A stretch of DNA of 64,000 bases from Planctomyces sp. (GCA_016795105.1 JAEUIH010000006.1:1-64000); one strand, 5' to 3'. Positions 30,688-40,926 are shown, counted from the first letter of the stretch. The notes: generated from the sequence alone by a model not told the origin. Numbers and translations are program-made.

Positions 30688-31611
30688 ATGCAGTATCCCG
30701 AATTCAATGTGAACGAGAATTCTCAGAAGCTCCAGCATGCACTGGAGCTGTGCTCGGTTGCGCGTGACGGGGAGTTGACTCCAGATGAGTCGGTGGAACT
30801 GGAACGGTTTCGGGTTGAGTTTCCGGAGCAGATGAGTTTGTTTGAGGCCGAGATGGTTCGGCTGTCCGGCATTCTGGAATCGGCTCCTGTGGTGGCAAAG
30901 CGAACGATGGTCGGGGAGTCGATCATCGCCGCTGTGCGTGTCGAAATGTCGCCGATTGTTCAGAGAATTCCGGAAGCAGGGCGGGATCTTCGCCGGGGCT
31001 GGAGTCACCAGATCGTTGCATTCATAAGTTTGGCAGCGATGGTGTTGGTCGTCGCGTCATTGGCGAACTGGCATGAAGTGGTACCGACGGATCCTGGTAT
31101 TGGCACTCGAGAATCGATCGCACAGACCGGTGTTCAGCCGCAGGGCTGGAGTGTGGTGGTGGTTGCTGCAAGAGCTGGTAATCGCGAAAAGGTATTGGGA
31201 CGTTTGAAGGAGTTTGTTGAGCATCAGAGAATTCCATCGCGGGAGTCTGCCACCGATCGCATTGAGCCGGTTGATGAGGACTCTGAGAGGATCGTGCTGG
31301 AAGGGGACCGTGCGACATCGGAGCAGTTTGTTTCCGAGCTGCGAGATGCGGAGTTGATTGAAGTGCCTTCGTGGGATCCTGAGGCAGTGGGAACGATGAC
31401 TCGTGAGCAGCTCATCGCAGCTGTACGGCGATCGCAGCAAACTCCAACACTTTCGGAGAGGCATTTCGGGGTTATTCGAGTTGATTTACCTGATTCGAAC
31501 GAGCCTGTGATTGTTCGCTCAGACGACGCTGTTCAGTACTGTCTTGTCGTACTGGAGTTCAATAAATCGGACGGATCAGGGCCCGGCGAATCCGTGCAGC
31601 ACGTGTTTTGA
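30688..31611 (+). CDS. Single-pass membrane protein, anti-sigma-like architecture
   Basis: 307 residues. A cytoplasmic N-terminal region of about 105 residues begins with a helical, acidic segment (ALELCSVARDGELTPDE) like planctomycete anti-sigma or zinc-finger-less receiver domains. One transmembrane helix follows at about 108-126 (IVAFISLAAMVLVVASLAN), then a periplasmic region of about 180 residues. No sigma factor gene is adjacent and no zinc-binding HxxxCxxC is present, so an anti-sigma role is only a guess. It precedes a secreted unknown and an exported cyclophilin on the same strand. Confidence 0.6.
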   Translation: MQYPEFNVNENSQKLQHALELCSVARDGELTPDESVELERFRVEFPEQMSLFEAEMVRLSGILESAPVVAKRTMVGESIIAAVRVEMSPIVQRIPEAGRDLRRGWSHQIVAFISLAAMVLVVASLANWHEVVPTDPGIGTRESIAQTGVQPQGWSVVVVAARAGNREKVLGRLKEFVEHQRIPSRESATDRIEPVDEDSERIVLEGDRATSEQFVSELRDAELIEVPSWDPEAVGTMTREQLIAAVRRSQQTPTLSERHFGVIRVDLPDSNEPVIVRSDDAVQYCLVVLEFNKSDGSGPGESVQHVF

Positions 31612-31739
31612 CGTTGCCTAAACGCGACAAACCGGTTTGACCGCTGTTTGACCGCAAAAATCGGGCATGTTGACACGGATCGGAAAATCTCAGGTTTTGG
31701 CTTCTGGATTTTCCGCGAGTAGGCCGCCAGAATGACAGC

Positions 31740-33356
31740 ATGGCAAGCTTCCCTCCACCGTTGAAGTCACGAGCCTCAGGCTCATGGGTCCTCAACATCA
31801 CGTTGTGGCCTGTGATGTTTTGGTTTGCGACTGGTTCTGCGGGAGTATCGGGTTTCGGTCAAACAGCGAATGCCGAAGAGCTTCAGATTCCGTTAAGTGT
31901 TCCCGCAAGCGTTTCCGGAGACAATCGAGAGAGGCCGGTTGTTGGACTGGTCATCCGGTCGAAACTTCTGGAGAAAGTTGTTGCAGAGGAACGTCGGGAA
32001 ACGAAGCCGATACGCAAGATCATTCTTGGTTCACAAGTGACTGGAACTCAGTCAACAATCACAAGGGTGACAGGCAAAGTCCTTACGGATTCTCAGCGAC
32101 TAAGACTCGAGCTTCGCAACATCGGAACGGTATCCAGCACCACAGAGGGACTCAACCCACAGGCTCGTGTTGAAAGCACTGGATCTCATTCGTTTGATGT
32201 GATTAAGCCTGTGTACTTTGATGGTGCGGAGTGGTTGACTCAACGATGCTATGGCACAGTGCGTGCGCAGCAAACGCCTGTTCTTGTACGCAGTTCAGCA
32301 AGTGGTGCTCCGCTGATTGGTCCGGCGGCCGATCAGATTGCATGGCAGGAAGTCATCCGGAGAGGTCCGCAGATTGATCAGGCTGTTGCCGAGGATCTCG
32401 CAAACGATGTGTTGCCGGAGATTGATGTTCAGACTGACACGGAGCTGACAACTTTGAACGAACAGTGGAGGCTGCTGCGGAGAACCGTCAGATCGAGTTT
32501 CCCGGATGTTGAGTTGCGATGGCAGGTTCGATCATCAGAAGAACTGATCGTGCTGGTTGGGATCGCTCAGGATACTTCAGGTGCAGAAGTGAACGCCGGC
32601 GCATTGGCAGAGTCGCTGCTGAGTGGTACACCGACTCTGAGGGACGGTGAAGACGTTGCAGTCTACTTCTCGGATAAAGCTGCCGGCTATCTGGTGAATC
32701 GTATCGCACCGCGAGGAAAGATTAGCGACAGTGTGATCGACGAAGTGCTGGCAGAGTTTGAGAATGCTGAATCTGCTGACACGCCAGGGCAAGCGGGAAT
32801 GATCGCTTCGCTGCTGGCGGTGAAGGAACGGTTTGAAACAACAACAGAATCTCCGGCCGCCGTGTATTCACTCGAGCTGGCCGAACAGTCTCCATTTGAG
32901 TTTCAGTTTGAATCCGGGCGGATTCGAATGATTACGACGATGCAGGTTCATCCACGATTTGGGCTGCCGAGCGGGTGGTTCCGGACATTGTCAGAGTATC
33001 AGGGTGCAACAATCGATGAATCCATGTGGACTGTCAGAAACACGGCGGTTCGTACAGAGGCTCAGGACGCGTTCACAGCTCTGAAGATCCCGGTTGACGA
33101 ACTGTCAGCTCAGGGGGAAGTCTCCTCAGCAGAACCTCCGCAGGAAGATAGTTCAACGGCAGCGTCACCGTTGCCGGCTGTGTCACCGTGGCAGACATTG
33201 ATTGAAACAACAACAAAGAGCCTGTTAAGCCGGATACCCGAGCCGCGAATTCCGCGAACACTTGAACTTCCGGGATTGAACGACAAACTTCCGGCTGCTC
33301 GTATTCATCGCATTCAATGTGAAGATGGCTGGATGCGACTGTCCCTGACCTTTTAG
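31740..33356 (+). CDS. Secreted protein of unknown function
   Basis: 538 residues with an N-terminal hydrophobic stretch (LWPVMFWFATGSAGV) and a plausible cleavage near TANAEE. I do not recognise a family. The mature part is soluble, has a single Cys and alternates helical and beta-type segments. A Ser/Pro/Ala-rich linker lies near residues 460-490, before a C-terminal conserved-looking block. Its stop is 20 bp before the cyclophilin start, so the two are probably co-transcribed. The Shine-Dalgarno is weak at the ATG used here, and a start a few codons inside is possible. Confidence 0.6.
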   Translation: MASFPPPLKSRASGSWVLNITLWPVMFWFATGSAGVSGFGQTANAEELQIPLSVPASVSGDNRERPVVGLVIRSKLLEKVVAEERRETKPIRKIILGSQVTGTQSTITRVTGKVLTDSQRLRLELRNIGTVSSTTEGLNPQARVESTGSHSFDVIKPVYFDGAEWLTQRCYGTVRAQQTPVLVRSSASGAPLIGPAADQIAWQEVIRRGPQIDQAVAEDLANDVLPEIDVQTDTELTTLNEQWRLLRRTVRSSFPDVELRWQVRSSEELIVLVGIAQDTSGAEVNAGALAESLLSGTPTLRDGEDVAVYFSDKAAGYLVNRIAPRGKISDSVIDEVLAEFENAESADTPGQAGMIASLLAVKERFETTTESPAAVYSLELAEQSPFEFQFESGRIRMITTMQVHPRFGLPSGWFRTLSEYQGATIDESMWTVRNTAVRTEAQDAFTALKIPVDELSAQGEVSSAEPPQEDSSTAASPLPAVSPWQTLIETTTKSLLSRIPEPRIPRTLELPGLNDKLPAARIHRIQCEDGWMRLSLTF

Positions 33357-33376
33357 GATGACCTCAGGAATTTCTT

Positions 33377-34006
33377 ATGCTTCGACGTACGGTATTGACG
33401 GTGTTTGCAGTGGCACTCCTGCTGCCAACCGCATTGACTCAGGAGACCGAAACGGAATCCACAAAGGCTGCAGAGAAGGCGCCAGACAAATTTCGAGTAC
33501 TTTTCGAAACAACTCGTGGCAAGTTCACCATTGAGGTTGAACGAGAGTTGGCTCCAAACGGCACAGACAGGTTTCATGAACTGGTGAAATCGGGTTACTA
33601 CAACGATTGTGGTTTCTTTCGCGTCGTACCGGGATTTGTCGTGCAGTTTGGCCTGAACGGGGACCCGAAAGTCACAGCCAAGTGGAAAGACTCGACCATC
33701 AAGGATGATAAGGTAGCAACTTCCAATAAACGTGGAACGATCACGTTTGCCATGAGGGGCGATGATACCCGCACAACTCAGTTGTTTATCAACTATGCTG
33801 ACAATGACAGGCTTGACGCGTTAAAATTTGCACCCTTTGGTCGTGTCGTGGAAGGCATGGATGTGGTCGACGCGATTTACTCGGGTTACGGCCAGTCGCC
33901 GAATCAGAGTGAGATCACGGATCTTGGAAATGAATATCTCAAGAAAGAGTTTCCAAAGATGGACTTCATTACCAAAGCAACGATCGTGGAACAACCCGCA
34001 CCGTGA
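33377..34006 (+). CDS. Exported cyclophilin-type peptidyl-prolyl isomerase
   Basis: 209 residues. A signal peptide (LTVFAVALLLPTALTQ) is followed by a Glu/Lys-rich linker and a compact bacterial cyclophilin domain at about 40-200. Recognisable blocks are TTRGKFTIEVERELAP, GYYNDCGFFRVVPGFVVQFG, RGTITFAMRGDDTRTTQLFINY and FAPFGRVVEGMDVV. The catalytic Arg is in FFRVVPGF and the Gln of the active site is in VQFG. It probably assists folding in the periplasm. AGGAA lies 7 nt before the ATG. Bacterial cyclophilins of this short form lack the extra loops of eukaryotic ones. Confidence 0.88.
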   Translation: MLRRTVLTVFAVALLLPTALTQETETESTKAAEKAPDKFRVLFETTRGKFTIEVERELAPNGTDRFHELVKSGYYNDCGFFRVVPGFVVQFGLNGDPKVTAKWKDSTIKDDKVATSNKRGTITFAMRGDDTRTTQLFINYADNDRLDALKFAPFGRVVEGMDVVDAIYSGYGQSPNQSEITDLGNEYLKKEFPKMDFITKATIVEQPAP

Positions 34007-34102
34007 GGCGGCTGGAGAGGATTCAGGCTGAGAACCTGTTCTCCATTGCTGCACATGATGAACGGTGAGATCTTTGTCTGAACATGAATAGCAGATCGTC
34101 GC

Positions 34103-34449
34103 GAATGGCTGCAGGAGAATGGTCGAGTCCTGCATTCTTCTGCCCTCATTCTCTTGCCATACGAGAATACTTAGGGGCTGTGTTCGCGGTTTTGTGTTCG
34201 AATCGAAGGCAGGGCTGGCAATTTAACCACGAAAGACACGAACCACACGAAAGAATCGCAGGGGCAAGAGTTCGATCTATGGCAAAAGAATGGGGGCAGG
34301 AGAATGGTCGAGTCCTGCATTCTTCTGCCCCCATTCTCTTGCCATACGAGAGCACTTGGGGGCTGTGTTCGCGGTTTTGCGTTCGAATCGCAGGCAGGGT
34401 TGGCAGTTTAACCACGAAAGACACGAACCACACGAAAGAATCGCAGGGA
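34103..34449. repeat. Tandem pair of 162-bp repeats
   Basis: 34103-34264 and 34288-34449 are direct copies with about 90 percent identity by eye and a 185-bp period. Each ends with the motif ACCACGAAAGACACGAACC. That phrase and its complement recur at 34517-34550, so a long imperfect inverted repeat spans this spacer. Nothing in 34007-34658 reads as a real gene. Confidence 0.85.
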
Positions 34450-34450
34450 G

Positions 34451-34588
34451 GGGCTGGCGTTCTTGACCACGGAATACGCGGAAGAGACGGAAGAACCGCA
34501 GAAGTGTTCGAGTTTGTTTTTTCGTGTGGTTCGTGTCTTTTGTGGTTACCAATCACGCTGGCTACACGCTGCATGAAGTCGGAATCAG
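34451..34588. repeat. Dispersed repeat, copy A (copy B at 56895)
   Basis: About 138 bp, beginning GGGCTGGCGTT and containing ACGCGGAAGAGACGGAAGAA, TTTTTTCGTGTGG and AATCACGCTGGCTAC. The same series of phrases occurs at 56895-57023, 22 kb away, with scattered mismatches. It has no coding content that I can support and no transposase, so it looks like a non-autonomous intergenic repeat. Confidence 0.8.
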
Positions 34589-34658
34589 CGCACTTCAGGT
34601 CTCGCTCCGCAAAACGCCACCTCGGCCTCTGCGTCTCCCGTGAATCACACCACTGTCG

Positions 34659-36014
34659 TTACGTGAACAGCTTTTGAACAGGTTGACCGTGATCGGTGAT
34701 GGGCACGGGCCGGTCACCGTCAAAGAGCTCCTTCCTGGGATCGATATTGAGGGCTGCATAGATTGTGGCATGCAGGTCGGGAACCGACACGGGTTCATCG
34801 ACCACTGTTCGTCCGAAATCATCTGTTGTCCCAACGACAGATCCTCCTTTGAGTCCGCCACCAATCAGTGGCACTGAAAACGCCTTGCTTTGATGACCTC
34901 GGCCGCCGCCTCCATCGAACTCCGGAGGTCTGCCGAATTCTGTTGCGACAACGACAAGTGTGGAGTCAAGCAGTTTTCTGTGTTCGAGGTCATCAATCAG
35001 TGCAGCGAGCGCCTGATCGAGTTGCCCGATCAGGAGATGTTGATTCAGTTGCCCATCGTTGTGAGTATCCCAGCCTGTTCCATTGATGAAGTTCAGATTA
35101 AAGCTGACCTCAACGAAACGAACACCGCTTTCTACCAGGCGTCGAGCGAGCAGGCATCGCTGTCCGAATTCATTCCCGTATTCGTTGCGGAGGTCCGGGT
35201 TTTCGGACTTGAGGTCGAAGACACCAGCGAACTCAGGTCCTGCCAAATGCTGACCAGTCAGACCGGCATCAATGTAGTCTTCGACTGTCCGAAAGCCGCT
35301 GAACTGACGGCGGTAACGGGTTCTCATACCGGACAGCAGCTTTTCCCGGCGTTCCAGACGTTCTGGAGTGACATCGTTCGGGCGTCGAAGACCTGCAGGT
35401 CCGCTCTCGGTATCGATCAGGTAGATGTAGTTGTGACGTGCGCCCAGAAAACCGGGGCCTCGTGTTGCACTGGGATAACCCATCACAACATAAGCCGGAA
35501 TATTTCCATTGCGGGTCCCGAGTTCATGTGAAACGACAGAGCCGATTGATGGATAGACGGTTGTGCCTGTCGGAGCTCGTCCGGAGTGCATGCGGTTGGT
35601 TGCGGCTGCATGTTCATCAATCACATCATGATTCACAGAGCGTATCAGAGCTCCTCGATCAAGGCGTTGTGCCATTTTTCCGAGATGCTCGCAGACCTGT
35701 ACACCGGGGATTGCAGTGTCGATTGCCGGATAAGCCGATCCGGGTTTTTTGCTGCCTTGCGCTGGATCGCCCATGACTTTGGGATCCCACGTATCGATTT
35801 GACAGGCCCCGCCGCCAAGCCAGATGAAGATACAGCTGGTGGCCTTGCCGACGGGATGACGGTGATTGGCAGAGTCTGTCTGCGCGGTGTCCCGCACAGC
35901 GTCCTGCAAATGAGCGAGGAGAGTATTTCCGGAGGCCAGAGCTGCATAGGCGGCCGAAGTGTTTTGAAGGAGCTGTCGGCGATTGAAAAGGCTGTGGTTC
36001 ATAGCAGTTCCCAT
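34659..36014 (-). CDS. DUF1501 family protein (sulfatase-like fold)
   Basis: 451 residues. FNRRQLLQ near the N-terminus is a twin-arginine-type or DUF1501-style leader, followed by an Ala-rich segment. The core has the DUF1501 hallmarks SCIFIWLGGGACQIDTWDPK, HSGRAPTGTTVYPSIGS, NGTGWDTHNDGQ, VVVATEFGRPPEF and GRGHQSKAFSVPLIGGG. The family is abundant in planctomycetes, resembles alkaline-phosphatase/sulfatase folds and is nearly always paired with a DUF1549/DUF1553 gene, as here (9 bp downstream of it). Biochemical role unknown. ATG at 36014 is used; an inner ATG at 36002 with GGGA in front is equally possible. Confidence 0.88.
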   Translation of the reverse strand: MGTAMNHSLFNRRQLLQNTSAAYAALASGNTLLAHLQDAVRDTAQTDSANHRHPVGKATSCIFIWLGGGACQIDTWDPKVMGDPAQGSKKPGSAYPAIDTAIPGVQVCEHLGKMAQRLDRGALIRSVNHDVIDEHAAATNRMHSGRAPTGTTVYPSIGSVVSHELGTRNGNIPAYVVMGYPSATRGPGFLGARHNYIYLIDTESGPAGLRRPNDVTPERLERREKLLSGMRTRYRRQFSGFRTVEDYIDAGLTGQHLAGPEFAGVFDLKSENPDLRNEYGNEFGQRCLLARRLVESGVRFVEVSFNLNFINGTGWDTHNDGQLNQHLLIGQLDQALAALIDDLEHRKLLDSTLVVVATEFGRPPEFDGGGGRGHQSKAFSVPLIGGGLKGGSVVGTTDDFGRTVVDEPVSVPDLHATIYAALNIDPRKELFDGDRPVPITDHGQPVQKLFT

Positions 36015-36023
36015 GGTGCAGGT

Positions 36024-39000
36024 TCACGGAACGAAGACGAATTCGGGACTATTCATCAGAACCCAGACAACATCTTCTGCCCGAATTCTCCAGTCAGAAT
36101 TCAGACGCACAGACGGAGCATCGCCCTCGCGTGCAGCGAGTTCCAGTTCCTGTTTAATGCGAGTGGCTTCAGAGTTGAGATGATTCGACCAGCTGACCTG
36201 ATTTCGACGCACGACAGGCTGCGCGGGAACGATGGCACCCGGGATGAGGCGTTGGTCGAATCCCGGAGTCACAGCCTCTGTAAACATCCGCAGTTCGTCC
36301 TGATCCGGCGTCCTCGTCAGAATCTGCAGGAACAGGTTTTCAATGAATTCCTCTGTTGATGGAGCCTGAACGGCGAGCTCCGTGAGACTACCGCCATCAT
36401 TCAGCTGCGTCAGTCGATGGGCCGCAGTTCCGTTTGCGAGAGTGAGTGGCTGAAGGACGGTAGCATCCTGATTGCGCTGCGACAGGGAGGACGGACGAGA
36501 ATCTCGCCATCCGTAAACGATCAGCAGGTCATAAATCGTCTGAGCGACTGGCAGGGCAAGTGCAGGGCGATCGCGTTCATTGGACAGTGAGCAGAACTGC
36601 CAGGCGCGGGTGGGGACTCCGAGGTTGAGGAACGACGAATCCGGTCGACGGCCTTCGGGATCGAGCGTCAGCATTTCCGCGTCGAACGTTTTTCCTGCGG
36701 CAAGATAAAGAGAATCGACGATCTGCTCCGCCGTCATTCTTCGAGCAGGAAGTGCTCCGAAAGCTTCCACAAGAGGAGACTCGTCATGAGCGGTTTCCCT
36801 TTGCCATGCTCGCGTATTCAGGATCAAGGCGGCAGTTTTGCGCAGGTTGTACCCGTCTGCAATGTGCTGACGAGCAAGAGCAGTCAGCAGTGCTGGAGAG
36901 GATTGAGGACCTTCGTCCCAACGGTCAGCAGACGGCATGAGGCCGCGGCCGAACAGGCGTTCCCAGAGGCGATTCACAATGACTTCAGCAAATCGTGACT
37001 GAGTTGGATGTGTCAGACGAAGTGCCAGCAGTTCCCGAGCATCGGCAGGATTCTGAATGAGTTGAGGGGCAGGGGCGTGAGGCTGCGGTGAATCGGGATG
37101 ATTTATCGCAAATGGCCATACCGGAGCAATGGAAGTCCCTGGTTCGAGGCTGACAGTGATCAGCTTCGAGCGTTCACCGTCTGGACCTGGCGGTACGGTA
37201 CTGCCCGGCGGCAGCTTCATCGGACTGCGATTCAGCATCGCGGCCATCGAGAAGAGTTGTTGTTGCGAGTAAGCGTTGACTGGGGAGTCGTGACATCGCG
37301 CACACTTCATGTCACGTGCGTTAAATGCTGCTGCAAGAACCAGCGCTCGCTCAGCAAGCGGAGCATCATTCTGGGTGGCCATGCCGAATCCTGCAGGGCC
37401 TCCTCCAAGTCGACTGCCCTTCATCATGACAAGCTCCGTGGCAAACCGGTCCATCGGCTTGTTGTCAAGAAACGAGTCATGGATCCACCAGCGAAATGGA
37501 CCGGAGTTATTGAGTTCGGGTTTCAGGATTCCCGGATTCTCAGCAAGGACATCCTGCCAGTACGGAACCCAGTGATCGGCCCATCGTTCATCGTTGAGAA
37601 AGCGACTGACAGCATCGCTGCGCCGCGATGATTCAGGCAGAGACATGAACCAGCGGATTTCGTCAATGCTCGGGATGACCCCCGTGGTATTCAAAGCGAG
37701 TCTTTTGAGAAATGTCAGATCATCGACTGTTTTCAGTGGCTCCAGTGATCGTGACTTCAGTTCTGCCTCAATCCACTGGTCGATCGCAATGGATGTTAGT
37801 TCGGGAGAAGTGGACGCCGGTTCGGGAGAAGCTTGAGAAAGTCCGATGAGTGCACGGGCGGCCTTATGTCGTTGATTCCAGAATTCGGCGACATTGATGT
37901 CCTGTCGTTGTCGTTCGGCCTGTTCAAGTGATTTGCGGTGACGAGCATCCTTTTCTGAAAACAATCTCCACGATCGTTCATCCATACCGAACACCGCGGA
38001 GCCGGCAATACCGGCAGGGGTTTCAGAATCCGAAGCTTCGGAGAGAAAACCGGGTAAGGTCTGTTCGGCGGATAGAAGATAAAAGGCCGTCTGCGGTGTT
38101 CCCCATGCGACCAAAGTTTCGCTGGCCTCCACCCGCATGTTTCGTCCGCCGATAACGGCTTCGAACTGAATCAAGTGTTCGCCAGGTGTGAGGCTCACAG
38201 GAACAACAGTTTCCTGATCGCCGGCAGGCACCGGGTGCATATGTTCGTAGAGAGGCTCCGGGGCCGGAGGAACTTCCTCATGACCATCCGATGCATACGA
38301 AGCCTGCTGGAGTTCGGCAACGATTTGGCCGTCAATTGACAGTCTCGCATGGGAGCGAGCCCGAATCAGCATCTGTGTTTCCAGAGCGGCTGTTGTGATT
38401 CGTAATCGCATTCGCAGTATGGAAGGGTTGGTCCGATCGCCAATGATCCCACCGGGCAGGTACTTTCGCGGGAGTGCGGTAACAGCCGCAGTCTGTTGCT
38501 CCCATTGAGAGGTGATGCGAGTTCCGTCCGAATTCCAGGGTTCATTCAGGCGAACAGATTCTCGGATGTCAACGACGACTGTCTCTCCGGGAAGTTCGTG
38601 ATCTGCAATTTCCGTCAGTGAAGCGGAAGGTCGCGTTGAATGAAAGCGTTCCTGAATTTCGCGATCCGTCAGAGGTCTTCGGAAGACAGCGATCTCGTCC
38701 ACCATTCCTCGGAATGAGTTGCCAGGATTGCCGCCCATGGAAGAGCCGATCCACAGCTGATCATTGTCAACGACCGGGGCATTCGAAAAAGTCTTCGCGC
38801 CCATGTCCCATGAACCACCACTGGGAACACCGTCAACCCAGGCTTTGGGTGGCTGAGTACTTCCGAATTCGAAACTGACTGCGATGTGATGCCAGAGTCC
38901 ATCTGCTTCGAATCCAAGGTCGCTTGTCCACCGGTGGAACTCCCCGTGTTCTCCAGCAGAGCGAAACAGAAAGCCTGGGTATGCCTGTCCGGAATTGCCG

Positions 39001-39467
39001 CGCAGTCGGAGAGCATAATTCTGATTCTCCGGAGCCACTCCGGAGTTTGAAGTCCTGCCTTTGCCAATGACGTAGACCTGTTGATCGTCCCCGATCGATT
39101 CCGGCAGGACCCATGCTTCGATGGAGATGCTGTCTCCGGAGTGAAAGTCGAGAGGACTTTGATCTCCGGGATCATCAAATGCGATCCAGGACTTTCCATC
39201 CAGTTGCAATGCCGGATTTACGGTTGGAAAGAGTGGAAATTCCGGGAATGCCGGCCCACCACCAGAGCGTATTTCCGGAAGCCCATTCAGGACTGGTTCC
39301 GACAGCAGTCCGATATCAGGTTTGTTGTTGCCTGATGTGAAGTTCCAGAAGAATTCCGGAGCCGCGACACAGACGCACTGATGATAAGGGTGGTCGTTTG
39401 CGGCCGGTAAGTTCGAAGCCAGGAGCCAGAAGAGGATCATCGCCAGAGCTGAATACCAACGAGACAT
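36024..39467 (-). CDS. LamG / DUF1549 / DUF1553 (PSD1-type) secreted protein
   Basis: 1147 residues. The signal peptide is at 1-22 (LAMILFWLLASNLPA). A LamG/concanavalin-like domain lies at about 80-280 (SISIEAWVLPES, GLWHHIAVSFEFG, FRGMVDEIAVFRRPLTD). A jelly-roll-like stretch follows, then DUF1549 from about 575 (IDQWIEAELKSRSLEPL) and DUF1553 towards the C-terminus (RFAEVIVNRLWERLFGRGL, RMTAEQIVDSLYLAAGK). One CxxCH (CARCH, about residue 730) could bind haem c. AGAGGA lies 9 nt before the ATG. It forms a pair with the DUF1501 gene. These planctomycete pairs are thought to act on complex polysaccharides; that is inference. Confidence 0.88.
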   Translation of the reverse strand: MSRWYSALAMILFWLLASNLPAANDHPYHQCVCVAAPEFFWNFTSGNNKPDIGLLSEPVLNGLPEIRSGGGPAFPEFPLFPTVNPALQLDGKSWIAFDDPGDQSPLDFHSGDSISIEAWVLPESIGDDQQVYVIGKGRTSNSGVAPENQNYALRLRGNSGQAYPGFLFRSAGEHGEFHRWTSDLGFEADGLWHHIAVSFEFGSTQPPKAWVDGVPSGGSWDMGAKTFSNAPVVDNDQLWIGSSMGGNPGNSFRGMVDEIAVFRRPLTDREIQERFHSTRPSASLTEIADHELPGETVVVDIRESVRLNEPWNSDGTRITSQWEQQTAAVTALPRKYLPGGIIGDRTNPSILRMRLRITTAALETQMLIRARSHARLSIDGQIVAELQQASYASDGHEEVPPAPEPLYEHMHPVPAGDQETVVPVSLTPGEHLIQFEAVIGGRNMRVEASETLVAWGTPQTAFYLLSAEQTLPGFLSEASDSETPAGIAGSAVFGMDERSWRLFSEKDARHRKSLEQAERQRQDINVAEFWNQRHKAARALIGLSQASPEPASTSPELTSIAIDQWIEAELKSRSLEPLKTVDDLTFLKRLALNTTGVIPSIDEIRWFMSLPESSRRSDAVSRFLNDERWADHWVPYWQDVLAENPGILKPELNNSGPFRWWIHDSFLDNKPMDRFATELVMMKGSRLGGGPAGFGMATQNDAPLAERALVLAAAFNARDMKCARCHDSPVNAYSQQQLFSMAAMLNRSPMKLPPGSTVPPGPDGERSKLITVSLEPGTSIAPVWPFAINHPDSPQPHAPAPQLIQNPADARELLALRLTHPTQSRFAEVIVNRLWERLFGRGLMPSADRWDEGPQSSPALLTALARQHIADGYNLRKTAALILNTRAWQRETAHDESPLVEAFGALPARRMTAEQIVDSLYLAAGKTFDAEMLTLDPEGRRPDSSFLNLGVPTRAWQFCSLSNERDRPALALPVAQTIYDLLIVYGWRDSRPSSLSQRNQDATVLQPLTLANGTAAHRLTQLNDGGSLTELAVQAPSTEEFIENLFLQILTRTPDQDELRMFTEAVTPGFDQRLIPGAIVPAQPVVRRNQVSWSNHLNSEATRIKQELELAAREGDAPSVRLNSDWRIRAEDVVWVLMNSPEFVFVP

Positions 39468-39515
39468 TGGTGAGATCCTCTGTAACAGTCAGGTTTCTAA
39501 ACGCCGGGTTGTCAG

Positions 39516-40730
39516 TCATTCATCATGGCGAAGCTCTGCAATTTCTTCAACGGTTCCCCGGATTTCACCGTCTGTTAAACGGACTCGGATGGATTGCCCG
39601 GTTTGCAAACTTCGAATGGATCGAATGACGGTTCCGTCAGTAGATCGGGTGAGCGAATAACCGCGGGCAAGTACGTTGAGAGGGCTGAGTGCCTGAAGAG
39701 AGGCTGCTGTCGCTGCTACTGACTGGCGTTTTTGGTCGATCAGCTGGCGGATCGCTCGTTGAGATCGATCGGCGAGTTCGTCGCACAGTTGGCGCTGGTC
39801 ATCAACCATGGACATAGGTCGCTGGAAGACGGTGCGTGATTCCCAGTTATGCAGTCGAAGGCGAGCACGGTCGATTCGGCTGGCGAGCATCTGTTTCATT
39901 CGCAGCGCGAGATGGCTCAGGCTGTGTTTGAAATCATCGATGGATGGAACAACCAGTTCGCCGGCTTCACTCGGCGTCAGGGCTCTCCTGTCAGCCACAA
40001 GGTCCGCGATCGAAACATCAATCTCGTGACCGACAGCACTGATCACCGGAACTTTGCAGGCAGCAATTGCTCGTGCGACAACTTCTTCGTTGAAACACCA
40101 CAGATCTTCCAGACTCCCGCCGCCTCGTCCTGCGATCACAACTTCGACATCCGGGATGAGATGGACTCTTCGAAGGGCCTGAGCAATTTCTGCGGCGGCT
40201 CCCTCGCCCTGCACACGTACCGGGACAACGACAAGCCGGATCGACGGCCAGCGCCGAGTGATGACCTGGATCATGTCGCGGACAGCGGCACCGGTTGGGC
40301 TTGTGATCAGTGCTATTCGTTTTGGTATGCGAGGGATGGGGCGTTTTCGAGACTCATCAAACAGCCCTTCGCCGGCCAGTTTGTCTCTCAGTTGTCTGAA
40401 CGCCAGCTCAAGTTCTCCAATCCCCTGGGGCGTCAGTCGATTCACGATGAACTGACATGTGCCTCGAGGAACGTAGACCTGCAGATTGCCGGTTGCCAGA
40501 ACCTGCATTCCGTCTTTGGGCTGAAACTTAAGTCTTGCTGCGGTGGTCTTCCAGATCACGGCACTGATTTCTGATGATTCATCCTTCAGCGTCAGATAGA
40601 AGTGCCCGGTCGGAGACTTTCGGCAATTAGAAATCTCTGCCTCCACACAACAGGGCGGCAGCGCAGTCTCCACAACTTCTTTGAAGGCGGTAACAAGCTC
40701 AGTGACTGAAATGATTGGCAGATCGTTCAT
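39516..40730 (-). CDS. xseA: Exodeoxyribonuclease VII large subunit
   Basis: 404 residues from the ATG at 40730 (MNDLPIISVTELV). The open frame extends to 40784, but the extension carries no family similarity. The N-terminal OB-fold is at about 5-100 (VEAEISNCRKSPTGHFYLTLKD). The catalytic domain follows (RIALITSPTGAAVRDMI, VVIAGRGGGSLEDLWCFNEE, VISAVGHEIDVSIADLVADRRALTPSEA), then a helical coiled region and a short C-terminal domain (LARGYSLTR). It degrades single-stranded DNA together with the small subunit XseB; no xseB is adjacent. Its stop lies 49 bp before the PSD1-type gene, same strand. Confidence 0.93.
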   Translation of the reverse strand: MNDLPIISVTELVTAFKEVVETALPPCCVEAEISNCRKSPTGHFYLTLKDESSEISAVIWKTTAARLKFQPKDGMQVLATGNLQVYVPRGTCQFIVNRLTPQGIGELELAFRQLRDKLAGEGLFDESRKRPIPRIPKRIALITSPTGAAVRDMIQVITRRWPSIRLVVVPVRVQGEGAAAEIAQALRRVHLIPDVEVVIAGRGGGSLEDLWCFNEEVVARAIAACKVPVISAVGHEIDVSIADLVADRRALTPSEAGELVVPSIDDFKHSLSHLALRMKQMLASRIDRARLRLHNWESRTVFQRPMSMVDDQRQLCDELADRSQRAIRQLIDQKRQSVAATAASLQALSPLNVLARGYSLTRSTDGTVIRSIRSLQTGQSIRVRLTDGEIRGTVEEIAELRHDE

Positions 40731-40926
40731 GCGGTGTAGTCTGGCCAAAACTGTTCGCTGTGGCAACCGCATTCCGCCACCCACAGTAGGACGATTGTCC
40801 TCAATCGTTCAAACCCTGTCGCATAAGTCCCCACCCATCCTTCGGATGACAAACGGAAGAGACGCCAGTAAACTCTGTCCCCTCAATATTGAGTACCGTG
40901 AACCATACTGCAGACTGGAACGAGCC

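Noticed and set aside
30688-31611. Firm anti-sigma factor call
   Set aside because: No zinc motif and no sigma factor gene nearby; kept only as an architecture resemblance.
40681-40926. N-terminal extension of the SDH-type gene
   Set aside because: Overlaps the start of xseA and has no ribosome site or similarity.
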